Positions 29,963 to 33,514 of a stretch of 33,514 nt of DNA are shown in pieces. This DNA is from DATEOR01 sp035698665 (GTDB lineage Bacteria > Actinomycetota > Thermoleophilia > Gaiellales > Gaiellaceae). A model generated the notes under the pieces. The model was not told where the DNA came from. It worked only from the letters and a program-made list of their open reading frames with translations, and ran no database searches. The DNA is taken from the NCBI GenBank assembly GCA_035698665.1, contig DASSBN010000063.1, positions 1-33,514 of the forward strand, read 5' to 3'. Position numbers and translations under genes: made by a program. Position 1 is the first letter of the stretch; the number at the start of each line of letters is the position of its first letter.

Positions 29963-30535
29963 TTACGTGGGGGTCGAGTAGCCCCGGATCCCGTCGAGAA
30001 AAAGCGCGTAAAAACGGTCAGCAAGCCCGTCCGTGTCGGCGCCGGGAGCGAGCCACGTGTACGCCCAGTTGGCGGCCGAGAGGAAGGCGAGCGCGGCTGC
30101 GTTCACATCGAGGTCCGCGCGGAGGTCGCCGAGGTCACGGCCTTCCCGAAACAGGTCCCGGATGCGCTCCTCGTAGCGCCGCCGCTCGGCGACGATCTCC
30201 TCGAGCCGCTCGCCCTCGAGGTAGCGCCACTCCTGGACGAAGACAGTGGCGACGTCGAGCTGGTCGGCCACGACACGCAGGTGCGCCCGCAGGGCGAGCC
30301 GCACCTTCTCGGCCGCGGGCGCGTCTTCCGGCACCGAGTCGAGCGCGCCGTGGAACGCAGCCGCGCCGCCGCGCATCGTCTCGTAGAGCAGGTCCTCCTT
30401 GCCCTCGATGTGCGCGTAGAGCGAGCCCTTCTGGACGCCCATCGAGTCGGCGAGGTCGCCGATCGACGTGCCGTGATAGCCCTTCTCGGCGAAGAGGCGC
30501 GCCGCCTGGCGGGAAAGCTCATCCTTGCGCGACAT
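29963..30535 (-). CDS. TetR-family regulator, probable PaaR-type repressor of the paa operon
   Basis: A 190-residue regulator. The N-terminal helix-turn-helix is RQAARLFAEKGYHGTSIGDLADSMGVQKGSLYAHIEGKEDLLY in part (residues about 9-50), the TetR DNA-binding pattern; the rest is the helical ligand domain with a hydrophobic pocket. It is divergent from paaABCD, and the 22-base near-palindrome at 30546-30567 lies in the 31-base gap, 10 bases from its own ATG, so it probably represses both itself and paaA. By analogy with PaaR of Thermus the effector would be phenylacetyl-CoA. Family is firm; the specific regulatory role is inference from arrangement. Confidence 0.88.
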   Translation of the reverse strand: MSRKDELSRQAARLFAEKGYHGTSIGDLADSMGVQKGSLYAHIEGKEDLLYETMRGGAAAFHGALDSVPEDAPAAEKVRLALRAHLRVVADQLDVATVFVQEWRYLEGERLEEIVAERRRYEERIRDLFREGRDLGDLRADLDVNAAALAFLSAANWAYTWLAPGADTDGLADRFYALFLDGIRGYSTPT

Positions 30536-30545
30536 CGTGTACCGT

Positions 30546-30567
30546 TACCCTAACGATCGTTTGGGTA
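30546..30567. promoter_or_regulatory. Operator palindrome between the TetR gene and paaA
   Basis: TACCCTAACGATCGTTTGGGTA matches its reverse complement at 20 of 22 positions. The core CTAACGATCGTTTG fits the pattern CNAACGNNCGTTNG that I recall for the Thermus PaaR site. The site runs into the paaA ATG (30567-30569). TACCCT (30546-30551) may be the paaA -10 box and TAGGGT on the other strand the regulator -10 box, so binding would block both. Confidence 0.82.
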
Positions 30568-31460
30568 TGAGCGAAGCCGAATTCGAAGCGTACGTCCAGG
30601 GCGGGGGTCAGGTCGAGGCCGGCGACTCGCTGCCGGAGGGCTACCGCAAGGCGCTCGTCAAGTTCATCGAGATGCACGGGAACTCGGAGCTCATGGGCGT
30701 GCTGCCCGAGCGCGAGTGGATCCTCCGCGCGCCGACGCTGCAACGGAAGCTCGCGCTCACGTCGAAGGTCCAGGACGAGGTCGGCCACGCCCAGCTCATC
30801 TACCGCGTCGTCGAGGACCTCGGCAAACCGCGGGAGGCCTGTCTCGACGACCTGATCGCGGGCAAGACGAAGGTCCACACCGTCTTCCACTACCCGACGA
30901 AGACCTGGGGCGACGTCGGCGTGATCGCCTGGCTCGTCGACGCCGCGGCGATCATCTCCCAGAAGGCGCTCCTCAAGTGCTCGTACGCGCCGTACGCGCG
31001 GATCATGAAGAAGATCTGCTGGGAGGAGTCGTTCCACATCCTCCACGGCCGCGACGTGATTCTCACGATGATGAACGGCACCGACGAGCAGCGCGAGCTG
31101 GTGCAGGAGGCGCTCGACCGGTGGTGGGGGCCTCTCATGCAGTTCCACGGGAACCCGATTCCGGCCGACGACGATCCGATGTATCGCTGGCGCATCAAGA
31201 GCCAGGCCAACGAGGAGGCGCGCCAGCAGTTCCTCGACGGGTACGTGCCGCAGATCTGGGAGCTCGGCCTCACGGTCCCCGACGCGAGGCTCCGGAAGGG
31301 CGAGGACGGGGTCTGGGAGTATTCGGAGCCCGACTGGGACGAGCTCAAGTGGGTCGTCACGGGCCACGGCCCCGAGACCGAGCGCCGGCTCGGCTTCCGC
31401 CGGGCCTCGCGCGAGGAGACCGCGTGGGTGCGGCGCGCCGTCCTCGCAGACGCAGCGTGA
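30567..31460 (+). CDS. paaA: Phenylacetyl-CoA 1,2-epoxidase catalytic subunit PaaA
   Basis: A 297-residue diiron oxygenase subunit that epoxidises the ring of phenylacetyl-CoA. PEGYRKALVKFIEMHGNSELMG opens the conserved part; DEVGHAQLIYRVVEDLG and WEESFHILHGRDV hold the two Glu/His iron-ligand sets; KTKVHTVFHYPTKTWGD and RWRIKSQANEEARQQFLD are further family blocks. ATG 30567 follows the operator directly with no ribosome site, so the transcript has a very short or no leader; TTG 30525 would add 14 residues unlike relatives. The stop overlaps paaB (GTGA). First gene of paaABCD. Confidence 0.96.
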   Translation: MSEAEFEAYVQGGGQVEAGDSLPEGYRKALVKFIEMHGNSELMGVLPEREWILRAPTLQRKLALTSKVQDEVGHAQLIYRVVEDLGKPREACLDDLIAGKTKVHTVFHYPTKTWGDVGVIAWLVDAAAIISQKALLKCSYAPYARIMKKICWEESFHILHGRDVILTMMNGTDEQRELVQEALDRWWGPLMQFHGNPIPADDDPMYRWRIKSQANEEARQQFLDGYVPQIWELGLTVPDARLRKGEDGVWEYSEPDWDELKWVVTGHGPETERRLGFRRASREETAWVRRAVLADAA

Positions 31461-31789
31461 TCTGGGAGGTCTTCCGGCAGGAGCGCGAGGGTCAGCCCTT
31501 CCAGCACGGCGGCTCGCTCGAAGCGCCGAACCAGGCCTTCGCCGAGGCGTACGCGCGCGAGTTGTACGGGCGCCGCGGCGAGTCGTTCGCGCTCTGGATC
31601 GTCCCGCGCGACGCCGTCGAAGAGGTGCGGGATCCGTACGTCGCCGACGTCTTCGACCGGGACTACCGCCGCGTCGACGGCTACTCGCTCAAGGTGAAGC
31701 TGAAGGAGGCTCGTCAAGCCGCGCACGATGCTTCGCATCTTCGGCGGGAAGAAGCGCAGGCCCCCGAGAGCGTCCGCGAGGGGCCGTGA
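31457..31789 (+). CDS. paaB: Phenylacetyl-CoA epoxidase subunit PaaB
   Basis: A 110-residue structural subunit of the epoxidase. WEVFRQEREGQPFQHGGSL and APNQAFAEAYARELYGRR are diagnostic of PaaB, as is ESFALWIVPRDAV. The tail (AAHDASHLRREEAQAPESVREGP in part) adds roughly 15 charged residues compared with the usual length of about 95. GTG 31457 overlaps the paaA stop, and its own stop overlaps the paaC GTG, so subunit production is tightly coupled. Confidence 0.95.
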   Translation: MIWEVFRQEREGQPFQHGGSLEAPNQAFAEAYARELYGRRGESFALWIVPRDAVEEVRDPYVADVFDRDYRRVDGYSLKVKLKEARQAAHDASHLRREEAQAPESVREGP

Positions 31790-32478
31790 CCGAGACACCT
31801 CGGGACACGAAGGGCGCTCGGGTTACGGGTTCTCCCGTTCCAGAATCCGCGCAGCGGATTCTGGAATTAGCTGACGACGAGCTGATTCTCGGCTGGCGGA
31901 ACTCCGAGTGGACCGGCATCGCCCCGTTCCTCGAGGAGGACGTCGCCTTCTCGTCCATCGCGCAGACGGAGATCGGCCATGCGCGCGCCTGGTACGAGCT
32001 CGCCGCGAAGGAGCTCGGGACGGATGCCGACGCGCTCGCCTTCGACCGCGAGCCGGACGAGTACGTGTGCGCCCCGCTCGTCGAGATGCGCATGGCCGAG
32101 GACTGGGCTCGCACGATCGCACGCCACTGGCTCTACGAGACCGCCGACTCGATCCGAATCCAGGTTCTGATCAACTCGGTGGCTGGCGACATCCGAGGTC
32201 TCGCGGAGAAGATCGACCGTGAGGAGGCCTACCACCGCATGCACGCCGATATGTGGGCCGAGCGCCTGCGCGACGAGCCGGCCTTCCGCGAAGCGGTCGA
32301 CGAGCTTTGGCCCTACGCGCTCGGCGTTCTGTCCGAAGGACAGCGCCCGCTCCTCTGCCAGGCCGTCGATCGGGACGAGGTCGAAGCCATCGAGCGCGGC
32401 GAGCACACGGACGATCTACGCCCGCTCTGGGAGGAGATGACGATGGTGCGCCGCTCCGTGCCGGGAGCGACATGGTGA
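31786..32478 (+). CDS. paaC: Phenylacetyl-CoA epoxidase structural subunit PaaC
   Basis: A 230-residue ferritin-like subunit that pairs with PaaA. LADDELILGWRNSEWTGIAPFLEEDVAFSSIAQTEIGHARAWY (residues about 28-70) is the PaaC block, with later EAYHRMHADMW. GTG 31786 overlaps the paaB stop. The first 25 residues (TETPRDTKGARVTGSP then VPESAQRILE) are not typical of the family and are encoded partly by a perfect hairpin (31838-31866). The following gene overlaps by 7 bases. Confidence 0.95.
   Translation: MTETPRDTKGARVTGSPVPESAQRILELADDELILGWRNSEWTGIAPFLEEDVAFSSIAQTEIGHARAWYELAAKELGTDADALAFDREPDEYVCAPLVEMRMAEDWARTIARHWLYETADSIRIQVLINSVAGDIRGLAEKIDREEAYHRMHADMWAERLRDEPAFREAVDELWPYALGVLSEGQRPLLCQAVDRDEVEAIERGEHTDDLRPLWEEMTMVRRSVPGATW
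31838..31866. repeat. Perfect 13-bp inverted repeat inside the paaC 5' end
   Basis: TTCCAGAATCCGC (31838-31850), loop GCA, GCGGATTCTGGAA (31854-31866). It encodes PaaC residues 18-27 just before the first conserved helix. Like the E2 repeat it starts TTC-AGA and ends TCT-GAA type sequence and lies in a linker-like place. The pairing is exact; meaning unknown. Confidence 0.92.
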
Positions 32479-32948
32479 CTGCGAAGCGCGTGTGGGACGC
32501 GCTGGCCGAGATCCCGGATCCCGAGATTCCGGTCATCTCGCTCGTCGACCTCGGTGTGGTGCGCGACGTCGATGTCGACGGCGACCGGGTGCACGTCGGC
32601 TTCACGCCGACCTTCCTCGGCTGCCCGGCGGTCGAGGTCATGCGCGACCAGATGACCGAGCGCATCCGCAAGCTCGGCGCCGAGCCCGACGTCGAAGTGC
32701 TGAGCGAGGGCTGGTCGAGCGACCGCATCACCCCGGACGGTCGCCGTAAGCTCCGCGACGCAGGTTTCGCTCCTCCAACAGGCCGGGCGCCTGCGACGCT
32801 GCTGCAGATCCAGACGCGCCCGCATCCATGTCCCTACTGCGGCTCGACCGACACGCGGCTGGAGAACCTCTTCGGCCCGACGCCCTGCCGCTCGATCCGC
32901 TACTGCAACGCCTGTCGCCAGCCGTTCGAGCAGTTCAAGACGCTTTAG
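32472..32948 (+). CDS. paaD: PaaD, MIP18/SufT-like maturation protein of phenylacetyl-CoA epoxidase
   Basis: A 158-residue protein with the MIP18 (DUF59) fold: WDALAEIPDPEIPVISLVDLG, VGFTPTFLGCPAVEVM with the conserved Cys. The C-terminus has a zinc-ribbon-like half, CPYCGSTDT and CRSIRYCNACRQPFEQFK, the usual PaaD end. PaaD is thought to help mature the diiron or iron-sulfur parts of the system. ATG 32472 overlaps paaC by seven bases. Its TAG meets the stop of the opposite-strand gene. No paaE (reductase) follows. Confidence 0.95.
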   Translation: MVTAKRVWDALAEIPDPEIPVISLVDLGVVRDVDVDGDRVHVGFTPTFLGCPAVEVMRDQMTERIRKLGAEPDVEVLSEGWSSDRITPDGRRKLRDAGFAPPTGRAPATLLQIQTRPHPCPYCGSTDTRLENLFGPTPCRSIRYCNACRQPFEQFKTL

Positions 32949-33397
32949 TGGAAGACGTTCGAAAAGAACACGAGCACGGCGCAGCCGAAGCAGACGGGCA
33001 CTGTTAGCGCAATCCCGGCACGGCGTCGAAGCCACGTCATGATTCCGGTTCCGAGGGCGATCGTCGCACCGAGGTAGATCGCGAGCGCCGGCATGTCTCC
33101 TGCGTCAGCGTTCCGTGCGTAGGGCGGCGAGCCGTACACATCGAACGCGTAGTAGTGCGCCACGAGAAACGCGCCTGCCAGAGGCGCCACCAAAACCCAG
33201 AGGTAGGACGGCCGGCTACCTGGTGCGGCATCCCGGATGGCCACGAGTGGGAGAACCAGCACCGTGAGGAAGACGATCCACTGCGGCGCCCACCCCCGCT
33301 CGGTCGAGATCACCTCGAGATCGAGCAGCAACACCCAGATGTTCGCCACGGATAGGGCGCCGACCAGGACAACGATGGGGATGTCGCGTGGCCTCAT
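32945..33397 (-). CDS. Multi-span membrane protein of unknown function
   Basis: A 150-residue protein with about five hydrophobic spans: IPIVVLVGALSVANIWVLLL, WIVFLTVLVLPLVAI, YLWVLVAPLAGAFLVAHY, ALAIYLGATIALGTGIM and IALTVPVCFGCAVLVFF. I recognise no family. The ATG (33397) overlaps the stop of the gene upstream (ATGA), so the two form a pair, and the 3' end overlaps paaD by four bases in convergent fashion. There is no evidence for a link to phenylacetate breakdown. Confidence 0.75.
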   Translation of the reverse strand: MRPRDIPIVVLVGALSVANIWVLLLDLEVISTERGWAPQWIVFLTVLVLPLVAIRDAAPGSRPSYLWVLVAPLAGAFLVAHYYAFDVYGSPPYARNADAGDMPALAIYLGATIALGTGIMTWLRRRAGIALTVPVCFGCAVLVFFSNVFH

Positions 33398-33514
33398 GCC
33401 GCCTTCGCCCGGTGACGCCGCTGCCAGAGCTTCCGTCCACCGACGGCGACCGCAACGAGGGCGATCAGGACCGGAGAGACGAACAACAGGTTGAACCAGG
33501 TCGGAAACGGCTCG
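33394..33514 (-). CDS. C-terminal end of a membrane protein, cut by window edge
   Basis: The last 39 codons of a gene that begins outside the window, read to TGA at 33396-33394. It has PTWFNLLFVSPVLIALVAV (a membrane span) then a basic tail (GRKLWQRRHRAKAA). The stop overlaps the start of the next gene as ATGA. Too little is present to name a family. Confidence 0.65.
   Translation of the reverse strand, partial: EPFPTWFNLLFVSPVLIALVAVAVGGRKLWQRRHRAKAA

Noticed and set aside
1..33514. tRNA, rRNA, riboswitch, CRISPR or insertion sequence
   Set aside because: I found no cloverleaf-like sequence, repeat-spacer pattern, transposase product or terminal repeats; this was by eye, and a covariance-model search would be needed to exclude small RNAs.

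Overview
The window is GC-rich bacterial chromosome, densely packed with ordinary-looking genes that mostly overlap their neighbours by 1-11 bases (ATGA, GTGA, TGATG junctions). I see no transposase, integrase, CRISPR array, rRNA or tRNA. Several features point to a deep-branching actinobacterium, plausibly class Thermoleophilia (Gaiellales/Solirubrobacterales type): menaquinone made by the futalosine route, a Rieske protein with three membrane segments, a chaplin-like secreted protein, start codons placed 6-7 bases after TAnnnT boxes, and GC-saturated codons. This taxonomic placement is inference.

Bases 1-16239, all minus strand, form one long run. In transcription order it reads: ABC exporter ATPase and permease, hemB, hemL, a SAM methyltransferase, a small helical protein with a prenyl-synthase-like GDYLYA helix, a one-helix membrane protein, a UbiD-type decarboxylase, qcrA-qcrB-qcrC (Rieske, cytochrome b6, subunit IV fused to cytochrome c), ubiX, menG/ubiE, a polyprenyl diphosphate synthase, mqnE, mqnA, mqnC and a secreted phosphodiester glycosidase. 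The run joins tetrapyrrole synthesis, late menaquinone synthesis and the menaquinol-oxidising complex that uses both products.

Bases 16494-18070 (plus) carry a membrane-anchored, probably inactive M23-like protein and a YmdB-like phosphoesterase. Bases 18033-24443 (minus) carry envelope functions: a GT87-like membrane protein, a large membrane protein with an exported PepSY-like domain, a GtrA-like flippase, a PRC-barrel protein, protein-isoaspartate methyltransferase, a type I phosphodiesterase and a small membrane protein. A thioredoxin-fold protein without cysteines (plus) converges on a secreted CHRD-domain protein (minus). Bases 25620-29517 (minus) hold a diacylglycerol-kinase-like gene and a 2-oxoacid dehydrogenase operon (E1alpha, E1beta, E2, no E3), preceded by a chaplin-like secreted protein with its own terminator.

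Bases 29963-32948 are a phenylacetyl-CoA epoxidase module: paaABCD (plus), divergent from a TetR-family regulator, with a 22-base near-perfect palindrome between them. Two membrane-protein genes (minus, one truncated) close the window.

The points most worth a second look are: a GSA aminotransferase missing its usual gating-loop segment; three genes whose only sensible starts are CTG; two perfect 12-13 bp hairpins inside coding sequence, one encoding the whole E2 interdomain linker; a cytochrome bc complex with mixed architecture and a Rieske insertion; and the PaaR-like operator. No wholly new system is evident. The longest stretch without a gene is 16240-16493 (254 bases).
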